Assembly: GCA_016793585.1 (NCBI GenBank)
Contig: JAEUJR010000782.1
Location: forward strand, 1 to 5,615
DNA: 5,615 nucleotides
Reading direction: 5' to 3'
Source: Archangium sp.
GTDB lineage: Bacteria > Myxococcota > Myxococcia > Myxococcales > Myxococcaceae
Shown: piece after piece, positions 1 through 5,615 of the stretch
Numbering within the stretch: the stretch's first letter is position 1
Layout: every line of letters begins with the position of its first letter
Notes under the pieces: model-generated
The model's database searches: none
Seen by the model: the letters and a program-made list of their open reading frames with translations, nothing else
What the model was told of the DNA's origin: nothing
Position numbers and translations under genes: made by a program

Positions 1-705
1 CGATCTCGCCGCGATGCTGTCGGCGATCTGCTGCTGGTACTTCGCGTCGGCGAGCCGGTCGCCCTCGCGGGGGTGCGACACGAACCCGACCTCGATCAGC
101 ACCGCGGGCGCTTCGAGGCCCATGAGCACGTAGAACGGAGCCTGCTGAACCCCGCGATCCTGCGCCTGCGTTCCCGCGATCAACGACTCATGCACCGAGT
201 ACGCGAGCCGTGACGAGTCGTGGTGGGTCTCGGCCTTCTGCAGGTCGGCGAGAATGAACGCGAGCGTGTCGCTGGTGGCCGCTTTTGCTTGCTGGCGGGC
301 TTCAGCGTTCTCTCGCGCGGCGACCTTCTTGGCGTCGTCACCGCTGGCCGCGGCCGAGAGGAAGTACGTCTCGATGCCCTCGTTCACGCGGCGCTGCGTC
401 GCGGTCGGCATCGAGTTGGCGTGAATCGAGACGAAGAGATCGGGGCGCTGCCGGTTCGCGAACATCACGCGCTCGTCGAGGTGCAGCCGCGAGTCACCTT
501 CGCGGGTCAGCTTCACCTTCGCCTCGAGCTCGGCCTCGAGCTTCGCCTTGAGTTTCTTCGAGATGCTGAGCGCGAGGTTCTTCTCGAGCAGCCCGCCGGG
601 AGATGACGCTCCGTCTTGCGCGCCACCGTGACCGGGGTCGATGACGATCATCGGCCCTGCGACCGCAGGACCGGCGAGGAGCACGAGAAGGAGCAGCTTC
701 GTCAT
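1..705 (-). CDS. N-acetylmuramoyl-L-alanine amidase (Amidase_3), C-terminus cut by window edge
   Basis: Zinc-dependent amidase that cleaves the bond between N-acetylmuramic acid and L-alanine of peptidoglycan in the periplasm. The minus strand reads open from ATG at 705-703 to base 1, giving 235 residues without a stop. Residues 1-16 form a signal peptide (MTKLLLLVLLAGPAVA, AxA cleavage site). The Amidase_3 domain starts at once with VIDPGHGG. Expected zinc ligands are visible: H26, E41 (LLEKNLAL) and H95 (SIHAN); the catalytic glutamate is E205 (IEVGF). Residues about 108-160 (ENAEARQQAK, then FILADLQK) match the helical insertion of AmiA/B/C-type cell-separation amidases, which in known members blocks the active site until an activator binds. 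No AMIN targeting domain precedes the catalytic domain. No clear Shine-Dalgarno is seen before the ATG. The family call is secure; the exact amidase subtype is inferred. Only the last part of the domain is missing. Confidence 0.93.
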   Translation of the reverse strand, partial: MTKLLLLVLLAGPAVAGPMIVIDPGHGGAQDGASSPGGLLEKNLALSISKKLKAKLEAELEAKVKLTREGDSRLHLDERVMFANRQRPDLFVSIHANSMPTATQRRVNEGIETYFLSAAASGDDAKKVAARENAEARQQAKAATSDTLAFILADLQKAETHHDSSRLAYSVHESLIAGTQAQDRGVQQAPFYVLMGLEAPAVLIEVGFVSHPREGDRLADAKYQQQIADSIAARS

Positions 706-771
706 CGAGGTGAAACCGTAGTCCGACTCCAGCGGACCCGCGAGACGGCCACCAGGCGGTATGGTTGACCC
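706..771. promoter_or_regulatory. Divergent intergenic region between amidase and kinase operon
   Basis: These 66 bases lie between two divergent start codons, so promoters for both the amidase and the kinase-led operon would be expected here or just inside the coding regions. I could not find a convincing pair of -35 and -10 boxes on either strand. A TTGACC at 765-770 resembles a -35 box, but it sits directly before the kinase GTG and could not drive that gene as a leadered transcript. The only candidate ribosome binding site for the kinase is a weak AGGCGG at 754-759. The call rests on gene orientation, not on a recognised motif. Confidence 0.4.
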
Positions 772-1674
772 GTGCGTCTCCCCTCAGGATTCGGCCCCTT
801 CGAGCTGCTCGCGCGGGTGGGTGTCGGCGGCATGGCCGAGGTGTTCAAGGCGACCGCGTTCGGCGCGAGCGGCTTCGAGAAGACCATCGCGCTCAAGCTC
901 TTGCGTGAAGAGTTCGTCGGCGATTCCACCTGGGAGCGCATGTTCCTCGAAGAGGCGCGGCTGCAGGCGAAGCTGGTGCATCGGGGGCTCGTGCAGGCGC
1001 ACGACTTTGGCGCCGTCGATGGCCGGCCGTGGGTTCGGCTCGACTGGGTCGACGGAGCCGATCTCGCTGCGTTGGCGAATGGAGCGCCGGTGCCCGAGCC
1101 GATCGCGCGCGCGGTGATCGCCGAAGTCGTGACGGCGCTCGCGTTTCTTCACCAAGCGACCGACGAACGCGGCCGTGCACTCGGGCTCGTGCATCGTGAC
1201 GTCTGTGCGACCAACGTGCTCGTCTCGCTCGCGGGCGAAGTGAAGCTCGGCGACTTCGGCATCGCGAAGGCGACGCTGCTGAAGGAGCAGACACGTGGCG
1301 GTGTTCGCAAAGGAACGTACGCGTCGATGTCTCCAGAGCAGGTCGCGGGCAAGCCGCTCACCGGCGCGAGCGACGTGTTCTCGGCAGGGGTGCTGCTGTT
1401 CGAGCTGCTCACTGGTGCGCGGCCGTTCGACGGCACGACGCCGGTCGAGACGATGGAGCGCATTCGAGAAGCGACGCCTTCACTCGACGCCCTGCCCGCT
1501 TCGCTGCAAGCGACCGTCAAGCAGATGCTGGAGAAGGACCCGTCTGCCCGCCCGAACGATCTGCACGCGCTGACGAAGGCCCTGCGCGATCAGGCAGCGG
1601 ACGAATTCGAACTCGCCTCCTGGGCCCGTCAGCGGAATGCTCTTCGCGTCTCGTCGTTGGAGGGCACGTCATGA
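772..1674 (+). CDS. Hanks-type Ser/Thr protein kinase, soluble, kinase domain only
   Basis: Predicted cytoplasmic protein kinase of 300 residues that would transfer phosphate from ATP to Ser/Thr of partner proteins. The domain covers about residues 8-270. Visible motifs are the glycine loop G17-V-G-G-M-A-E-V, the ATP lysine K42 (IALKLL), the helix-C glutamate E60 or E61, the catalytic loop H141-R-D143 with N148, the DFG at 161-163, the SPE (APE box) at 187-189, D201 of subdomain IX and R260 of subdomain XI. The lysine normally two residues after the catalytic Asp is Cys145, the only cysteine in the protein. Thr and Ser residues in the activation segment (T168, T174, T182) could be phosphorylated. 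No membrane segment, PASTA or other sensor domain follows; a tail of about 30 residues ends the protein. The GTG start is fixed by an in-frame TGA at 766-768, and the next ATG (M21) lies inside the glycine loop. It leads the operon and overlaps the next gene by four bases. Activity is likely but unproven because of Cys145. Confidence 0.93.
   Translation: MRLPSGFGPFELLARVGVGGMAEVFKATAFGASGFEKTIALKLLREEFVGDSTWERMFLEEARLQAKLVHRGLVQAHDFGAVDGRPWVRLDWVDGADLAALANGAPVPEPIARAVIAEVVTALAFLHQATDERGRALGLVHRDVCATNVLVSLAGEVKLGDFGIAKATLLKEQTRGGVRKGTYASMSPEQVAGKPLTGASDVFSAGVLLFELLTGARPFDGTTPVETMERIREATPSLDALPASLQATVKQMLEKDPSARPNDLHALTKALRDQAADEFELASWARQRNALRVSSLEGTS
1659..1664 (+). promoter_or_regulatory. Strong Shine-Dalgarno for the AKR-fold gene
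   Basis: GGAGGG lies inside the 3' end of the kinase gene, six bases before the ATG at 1671. It is a near-ideal site and settles the start of the AKR-fold gene at the ATGA overlap, indicating that this gene can recruit ribosomes as well as be coupled to the kinase. Confidence 0.75.
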
Positions 1675-2456
1675 CCGACTTCGCGCACACCACGTTGAGA
1701 GCCGTGAAGAAGCCAACGCACCGCATGGGCCTCGCGCTCAACTTCGGTCTCGACGCCAACGGGCTGAGCGCCGCCATCGATCGAGGCATCACCTACTTCT
1801 TCTTTCAGAAGCTGAAGACCGGCTACGCGGTGCCGGTGCTGAAGCAGGCGTTCAAGGCGAACCGCGAGAAGTTCATCCTCGCTGGCGGCCCATCGCTCGC
1901 GTTTTTCGGCGGCTCGGTGCGACGCGGCTGCGAGAGCCTGCTGAAGACCTTCGGCACCGACTACATCGACGTCTTCCAGCTCTTCTGGCTCAGCAAGATG
2001 TCAGCGTGGACGCCCGGCACGATCGAAGCGCTCGTGAAGCTGAAAGAGGAAGGCAAGGTGCGTTCGATCGGCGTGTCGATTCACGATCGCCCGCGCGCCG
2101 GGAAGATGGCCGAAGACTCACCGCTCGACCTGTTCATGCTCCGGTACAACGCCGCGCACCCGGGCGCCGAGAAAGACATCTTCCCTCACCTCGAGAAGCG
2201 CAAGCCGTCGGTGGTCGCGTACACGGCGACGTCATGGCGCAAGCTGCTCTCGCCGCCGAGGGGCTGGACCGGGCCGACGATGACCACGGGAGACTGCTAC
2301 CGCTTCTGTCTCTCCAACCCGAACGTCGATGTCGTGCTGATGGGCCCGTCGAATCAGCAGCAGCTCGACGAGAACTTGAAGGCGCTCGACAAGGGACCGC
2401 TCACTGACGACGAGCTGAAGTGGATGCGGGAGAACGGCCGCCTCGCGCACGGGTGA
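1671..2456 (+). CDS. Aldo/keto reductase-fold protein with degenerate catalytic site
   Basis: A 261-residue protein resembling the aldo/keto reductase (AKR) TIM-barrel family, whose members reduce carbonyls with NAD(P)H. Family-like landmarks are AIDRGI (35-40), the FGTDYIDVFQLFW strand (94-106), LKEEGKVRSIGVS (124-136), RYNAAHPGAE (158-167), the CYRFCLSNPNVDVVLMGP segment and the following NQQQLDENL helix that in AKRs helps bind the cofactor. The normal tetrad Asp-Tyr-Lys-His is largely missing: the Asp position (NFFDTA in relatives) reads YFFFQ with Phe at about 44, the Lys position (TK) is Gly73, and the His of QLHW is Phe105. Tyr52 could stand for the catalytic Tyr but is offset. It is therefore either a non-reductase binding protein or uses other chemistry. 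There is no signal peptide, so it is cytoplasmic. The start is supported by the GGAGGG site and the ATGA overlap with the kinase. The thioredoxin-fold gene follows after three bases. Confidence 0.85.
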   Translation: MTDFAHTTLRAVKKPTHRMGLALNFGLDANGLSAAIDRGITYFFFQKLKTGYAVPVLKQAFKANREKFILAGGPSLAFFGGSVRRGCESLLKTFGTDYIDVFQLFWLSKMSAWTPGTIEALVKLKEEGKVRSIGVSIHDRPRAGKMAEDSPLDLFMLRYNAAHPGAEKDIFPHLEKRKPSVVAYTATSWRKLLSPPRGWTGPTMTTGDCYRFCLSNPNVDVVLMGPSNQQQLDENLKALDKGPLTDDELKWMRENGRLAHG

Positions 2457-2459
2457 ACG

Positions 2460-2816
2460 ATGGAATCGACGCAGCTCGTAGTGGGCACGCCTGAGAACCT
2501 CGACGCGATGATCGCGTCTGCGCCCGGGCACCTGGTCGTCGTCTATTTCTGGGGCCCGCAGTGCCCGAACTGTGAAGTATTCGCGCGCGATCTGCCCGAG
2601 CTGCTCACCGCGCTGCCGAAGAACGTGACGGTGGTGAAGACCAACGCGTACGAGCACCCTGAATTGGCGCGGCGGTTCGCGCTCTTCGGCATTCCCGGGT
2701 TCGTGCTGTTCAAGGGCGGCGTGAAGCTGGGAATGATGCGGCAGTACTACGGGCGCGAGTACTGGCAGGCGGTGATCGACGAGAAAGCTGGGGAGCCTCC
2801 CGCCGCGCAGGGGTAG
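2460..2816 (+). CDS. Thioredoxin-fold protein with CPNC active site
   Basis: A 118-residue thioredoxin-like protein, close to the usual length of thioredoxins (about 105-110). The active-site strand and helix read VVVYFWGPQCPNCEVFA, giving a redox CxxC at C35-P-N-C38; the cis-proline is P79 (FGIPGFVLFKGG). These are its only cysteines. Members of the family reduce, oxidise or isomerise disulphides of partner proteins. Compared with classical thioredoxin, the WCGPC motif is QCPNC, the buried Asp before FW is Tyr29, and the residue after cis-Pro is Gly rather than Thr. It may therefore have a different redox potential or a dedicated partner. No signal peptide is present, so a cytoplasmic location is expected. 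The ATG lies three bases after the AKR-fold stop, with only a weak GGGTGA before it, suggesting coupled translation. A dedicated role with the neighbouring kinase or AKR-fold protein is inferred from position only. Confidence 0.92.
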   Translation: MESTQLVVGTPENLDAMIASAPGHLVVVYFWGPQCPNCEVFARDLPELLTALPKNVTVVKTNAYEHPELARRFALFGIPGFVLFKGGVKLGMMRQYYGREYWQAVIDEKAGEPPAAQG

Positions 2817-2825
2817 GTTCCGCGC

Positions 2826-3848
2826 ATGCTTCGTCTCGCGCTGGCCTCGCTCGTTCTTCTGGCTGGGTGCCGCATCGAGAGCGCAGCTCCGGCGTCGAGC
2901 GTCGCGGTCACCAACGACGGCACCATTCGCGGCGATCTCTGGGTCTACACGTCGATGTACCGGCACGTGATGGATGCGTTCGATCCACTGCTGAAGGAGC
3001 GCATGCCCCAGGTGACGGTGCGCTGGTTTCAGGGCGGCAGCGAGAAGGTGGCGACGAAGCTCGAGGCTGAGCTCGCGGCGGGCGGTTCTCCGTGCGACGT
3101 GCTGATGACGAGCGACCCGTTCCTCTATCGCCGCCTCGCGAAGGAAGGCCGGTTGATGCGCGCCGTTTCTCCGAATGGCGTTCGCACGCCACGCGCGCTC
3201 GTCGATCCCGACGGCCACTGGGAGTCGGTGCGCCTGTCGACGATGGTGCTGGTGCACAAGACGGGCTCCGAGGCGCCGACGAGCTTCGTCGAGCTGCTCG
3301 ACCCGAAGTGGAAAGGCGAGGTCGTCATCGGCGATCCCCTCACGAGCGGCACGGCGTTCACGTTCGCGGTCGCGATGGAGCGAACGCACGGCTCTGACTT
3401 CTTCGACAAGCTGCGGGCGAACGGGGTGCGCGTCGCTGGTGGAAACGCGGCGGTCCTTCAGAAGGTCGAGGGCGGTGAAGCGAAGGTCGGCGTGGTGTTG
3501 CTCGAGAACGTGCTCGCAGCGAAGGCACGTGGAAGTCCGGTCGAAGAGATCTGGCCGACCGATGGAGCGGTCGTGATTCCCGGCCCGGTCGCGATTCTGT
3601 CGTCGAGCCGAAACCCGGCGGCGGCGCGAGCGTTTAACGACGTCGTGCTGTCTCCCGAGGGGCAGAAGGTGATTCGCGAGCTCGGAGACATGCACGCGGT
3701 CGATCCCCGGCAGCCGGGCCCGCGTGAGAACCAGGGCGTCGAGTGGTTGTTGTCGAAGAGCGCTCCGTTCGACGAGGCGCTGCTCGATCGCGGGCTGAAC
3801 GATGGAGCTGCCCTCAAGTCCCGCTTCAGCGCGGCGTTCTCGAAATGA
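2826..3848 (+). CDS. ABC transporter solute-binding lipoprotein (Fe/thiamine/phosphonate-type family)
   Basis: A 340-residue extracytoplasmic receptor that captures a solute and hands it to the permease encoded next. Residues 1-15 are a lipoprotein signal with lipobox L12-A-G-C15, so the mature protein is anchored by lipid on Cys15. The fold signature of the FbpA/ThiB/PhnS/PotD-like group is seen as LWVYTSMYRHVMDAFDPLL (38-56), VRWFQGGSEKVATKLEAE (65-82), DVLMTSDPF (91-99), LLDPKWKGEVVIGDP (157-171), SGTAF (174-178) and the VVIPGPVAI segment. The tyrosine pair that ferric-binding proteins place around residues 225-235 is replaced by LLENVLAAKARG, so Fe(III) bound in the classical way is unlikely; the substrate is not identified. 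A possible Shine-Dalgarno (AGGGGTAGG, 2809-2817) overlaps the end of the thioredoxin gene. The stop overlaps the permease start as ATGA. Family membership is firm, substrate is open. Confidence 0.92.
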   Translation: MLRLALASLVLLAGCRIESAAPASSVAVTNDGTIRGDLWVYTSMYRHVMDAFDPLLKERMPQVTVRWFQGGSEKVATKLEAELAAGGSPCDVLMTSDPFLYRRLAKEGRLMRAVSPNGVRTPRALVDPDGHWESVRLSTMVLVHKTGSEAPTSFVELLDPKWKGEVVIGDPLTSGTAFTFAVAMERTHGSDFFDKLRANGVRVAGGNAAVLQKVEGGEAKVGVVLLENVLAAKARGSPVEEIWPTDGAVVIPGPVAILSSSRNPAAARAFNDVVLSPEGQKVIRELGDMHAVDPRQPGPRENQGVEWLLSKSAPFDEALLDRGLNDGAALKSRFSAAFSK

Positions 3849-5455
3849 AGCGCGCCCTGCCCTTCGCAGTCGCGTTGATCGCGACGGTGTTCCTGCCGTT
3901 AGGCGTGTTGTTGCTGAAGAGCGGCAGCCCGACGACGTGGCTCTCGTTGTGGATTTCTCCCGAGGCGATGCGTGCGCTCACGGGTACTGCGCTCTCTTCA
4001 TTCGGAGCGAGCCTCGTCGCGCTCGCGTTCGGTCTTCCGTTCGCGTGGTTGGTGACGAGATCGAACATCGCCGGCGTGCGCGCGCTGCAGACGGTGGTGA
4101 CGTCGCCGTCGGCGATTCCTCCGTACATCTGGACGATGGGGTGGATCGCGCTCGCGAATCCGAAGTCGGGCTGGCTCACGCTGGTGATCGGCAAAGGGCA
4201 TCTCGACGTCTACGGGCTCGGTGGCATCGCGTTCGTGCTCGGGACGTCGGCGCTTCCGCTGGTCGTGCTGTCGACGAGCGCGGCGCTGAAGCGAATCGAC
4301 CCGTCACTCGAAGAAGCGGCACGGCTCTCGGGCGCTTCAGCCGCGAAGACGTTTCTGTCGGTGACGCTGCCGCTCATCACGCCTGCGGCGATGTCGGGGG
4401 CGGCGCTCGTGTTCGTCTTCGCGTCGGCGTCGTTTGGTGTTCCGTACCTGCTCGGCGTCTCGGCGAATCCACCCGCTCCGACCCTCACGACACGCATCTA
4501 CAGCGAAGTGCTGATGGGAGAGACCGGGCTCTCGCGCGCAGCAGTGCTGAGTGTGGAGCTGCTGCTGCTCGCGGTGTTCGTACTCGGAGCGAATGCGTGG
4601 CTCGCGAAGTCTGGCCGCGTGCGACTGCCTCGCGGGAAGGGTCTCGGGCAGAAGGTCGTGGCGCTCGGACGATGGCGGCTGCCGGTGTCGATCGGAGCGT
4701 GGACGATGGCGGTGGCGATCATCCTGCTCCCGCTCGGCGCCGTGTTCCTGACCGGGCTTCAGCCGACGTGGGGCCAGTGGGGGTCGTTCACCCTCAAGCA
4801 TTGGACGGTGGTGATGCAGGGTCGAACGCTCGAGGCCGCGGGTGTCAGTCTGGGGCTGGCCGCGCTGGCCGCTGTGCTGGTTGGAGTCTTCGGGCTGCTC
4901 ATCGCGCTCACGAAGCAGCGTTGGCTCGAGACGTTGGCTGACGCGCCGTCGGCAATTCCGGGCACGGTGCTGGCGCTCGCGTTGCTCGTCACGTTCTCGA
5001 GAGATCTTCGCTTCATCGCCTTCGAGAAGATCGCGTTCGTGCTCGCGATCGGGAACACGTTCTGGCTGCTGCTGCTCTCGTACGTCGTGAAACACCTCGC
5101 GCTGGGCGTTCGATCGAGTTCGGACTCGCTGGCGCAGGCCGACCCCACGCTCGGTGAAGCGGCACGGCTGAGCGGTGCGGGCCGCGTTCGCGCGTTCGTC
5201 GACGGCATTCTTCCGCAGGTGCGCGGCGCGCTGACCGGAGCGGTATTGCTGACGTTCCTCACGGTCGTGAGCGAGCTCACGATGTCGGTGCTGCTCATTC
5301 CCACTGGCAGCGACGTTCTGGGAACGCTGCTGTTCGAGCTGCAGAGCTACGCAGACCCGGCGTCGGCGGCGGTAATCGCCTCGGCGCTGTTGTTGATCGT
5401 GCTCGCAGCGTTGATCGTGCAGAACCTCGTCACCCGTCGCGCGGAGGCCCGCTGA
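3845..5455 (+). CDS. Fused two-domain ABC importer permease (FbpB/ThiP-like)
   Basis: Inner-membrane channel of the importer, 536 residues, the usual length for two-domain permeases such as FbpB or ThiP. About 12 hydrophobic segments can be placed: 6-24, 48-71, 83-103, 124-147, 182-204, 233-253, 282-304, 331-355, 369-384, 393-416, 461-484 and 507-528. Each half carries a cytoplasmic EAA loop that docks on the ATPase: EEAARLSGA at 156-164 with LP at 175-176, and GEAARLSGA at 437-445 with LP at 456-457. Each half also has PSAIP (88-92 and 368-372), so the halves are in register with an offset of about 280 residues. The frame is open upstream to an ATG at 3743, but the ATG at 3845 is preferred: it forms an ATGA overlap with the binding-protein stop, and translation begins directly with a membrane segment, while the extra 34 residues would be Arg-rich and overlap the preceding gene. 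Substrate is that of the binding protein and is not known. Confidence 0.95.
   Translation: MKRALPFAVALIATVFLPLGVLLLKSGSPTTWLSLWISPEAMRALTGTALSSFGASLVALAFGLPFAWLVTRSNIAGVRALQTVVTSPSAIPPYIWTMGWIALANPKSGWLTLVIGKGHLDVYGLGGIAFVLGTSALPLVVLSTSAALKRIDPSLEEAARLSGASAAKTFLSVTLPLITPAAMSGAALVFVFASASFGVPYLLGVSANPPAPTLTTRIYSEVLMGETGLSRAAVLSVELLLLAVFVLGANAWLAKSGRVRLPRGKGLGQKVVALGRWRLPVSIGAWTMAVAIILLPLGAVFLTGLQPTWGQWGSFTLKHWTVVMQGRTLEAAGVSLGLAALAAVLVGVFGLLIALTKQRWLETLADAPSAIPGTVLALALLVTFSRDLRFIAFEKIAFVLAIGNTFWLLLLSYVVKHLALGVRSSSDSLAQADPTLGEAARLSGAGRVRAFVDGILPQVRGALTGAVLLTFLTVVSELTMSVLLIPTGSDVLGTLLFELQSYADPASAAVIASALLLIVLAALIVQNLVTRRAEAR
5443..5447 (+). promoter_or_regulatory. Shine-Dalgarno for the ABC ATPase gene
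   Basis: GGAGG lies seven bases before the ATG at 5455 and within the last codons of the permease gene. It fixes the ATPase start at the TGATG overlap and indicates coupled but independently initiated translation. Confidence 0.75.
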
Positions 5456-5615
5456 TGTCGGCCGTGGAGCTGGTCGAGATCGAGAAGTCGTTCGGCGCAA
5501 CGGCCGTCGTGAAGAAGCTGTCACTCGAGGTGAAGGAGCATGAACTGCTCGCGCTCCTCGGGCCGTCGGGGTGCGGAAAGACGACGACGCTGCGAATGAT
5601 CGCGGGCCTCGAGCG
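5455..5615 (+). CDS. ABC importer ATP-binding protein, N-terminal part (cut by window edge)
   Basis: The first 53 residues of an ABC ATPase that would power the adjacent permease from the cytoplasmic side. The reading starts [15 protein letters not shown]13 sits where the aromatic A-loop residue that stacks on adenine is expected. The Walker A motif is complete: G36-PSGCGKT-T44, with K42 as the phosphate-binding lysine, followed by LRMIAGLE as in the FbpC/PotA/ThiQ group. The Q-loop, signature motif, Walker B and any regulatory C-terminal domain lie beyond the right edge. The start overlaps the permease stop by one base (TGATG) and has a good GGAGG before it. Function as an importer ATPase is secure; substrate is not known. 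Confidence 0.94.
   Translation, partial: MSAVELVEIEKSFGATAVVKKLSLEVKEHELLALLGPSGCGKTTTLRMIAGLE

Larger units (their letters stand above)
772..5615 (+). other. Putative six-gene operon: kinase, AKR-fold, thioredoxin-fold, ABC importer
   Basis: Six consecutive plus-strand genes are packed with junctions of -4 (ATGA), +3, +9, -4 (ATGA) and -1 (TGATG) bases. No room exists for terminators or conventional promoters between them, although a promoter inside a coding region cannot be excluded. The overlapping stop/start codons suggest translational coupling between kinase and AKR-fold protein, between binding protein and permease, and between permease and ATPase. The operon probably continues past the right edge, since the ATPase is cut there. 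Confidence 0.75.

Noticed and set aside
220..606. Plus-strand frame of 128 codons in the left region
   Set aside because: It is antisense to the amidase, whose signal peptide, zinc ligands and catalytic glutamate are all visible on the minus strand.
761..763. ATG at 761 as the kinase start
   Set aside because: It is in a different frame from the kinase; the kinase frame has a TGA at 766-768, so GTG at 772 is the only reasonable start.
765..770. TTGACC as a -35 promoter box for the kinase
   Set aside because: It lies directly against the kinase start codon, leaving no space for a -10 box upstream of the gene.
1637..2407. Plus-strand open frame of 256 codons overlapping the AKR-fold gene
   Set aside because: Arg-rich and without domains, whereas the frame starting at 1671 has the GGAGGG site and AKR motifs.
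2232..3695. Long minus-strand open frame of 487 codons opposite the AKR, thioredoxin and binding-protein genes
   Set aside because: Its product is Arg/His-rich with no recognisable domain, and it lies antisense to three genes with clear family motifs. High GC content with strong third-position bias produces such frames.
3743..3844. Permease start at the upstream ATG, adding 34 residues
   Set aside because: The extension overlaps the binding-protein gene by about 100 bases, is Arg-rich, and would precede the first membrane segment without homology; the ATGA overlap at 3845 is the expected start.
3802..4941. Plus-strand open frame of 379 codons in another frame within the permease
   Set aside because: Arg/Ala-rich product without motifs; it overlaps the real permease almost entirely.
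4337..5524. Minus-strand open frame of 395 codons opposite the permease
   Set aside because: Arg/Gln-rich low-complexity product, antisense to a permease with two EAA loops and about 12 membrane segments; a shadow frame.

Overview
The window is high-GC DNA, densely coding, and looks like a chromosomal segment of a Gram-negative bacterium, most likely a myxobacterium (Myxococcota). This is inferred from the GC-rich codon use and from a Hanks-type Ser/Thr kinase with the GVGGMAEVFKA glycine loop that is very common in that group. A lipoprotein-type solute-binding protein and a cell-separation type amidase also fit. No database search could be run, so the taxon is not proven.

Layout: bases 1-705, minus strand, hold the N-terminal 235 residues of a secreted zinc N-acetylmuramoyl-L-alanine amidase (Amidase_3), cut by the left edge. 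A 66-base gap (706-771) separates it from a divergent plus-strand run that fills the rest of the window. In order these are a short soluble Ser/Thr protein kinase (772-1674), an aldo/keto reductase-fold protein (1671-2456), a thioredoxin-fold protein (2460-2816), a lipoprotein solute-binding protein (2826-3848), a fused two-domain ABC permease (3845-5455) and the start of its ATPase (5455 to the right edge). The junctions are -4, +3, +9, -4 and -1 bases, so the six genes are probably one translationally coupled operon.

The last three genes form a complete importer of the Fe(III)/thiamine/2-aminoethylphosphonate/polyamine type, with lipid-anchored receptor, membrane channel and ATPase. The receptor lacks the paired tyrosines expected of classical ferric-binding proteins, so the substrate is open. 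The first three genes are the unusual part. The kinase has a cysteine, its only one, where the catalytic loop normally carries lysine. The AKR-fold protein has lost at least three of the four catalytic residues of its family. The thioredoxin-like protein has a CPNC active site and no signal peptide. A possible reading is a cytoplasmic redox or phosphorylation module attached to an importer; the sequence shows the arrangement but does not prove that function.

No RNA genes, mobile elements, CRISPR arrays or convincing terminators were seen. There is no gene-free stretch above 300 bases.
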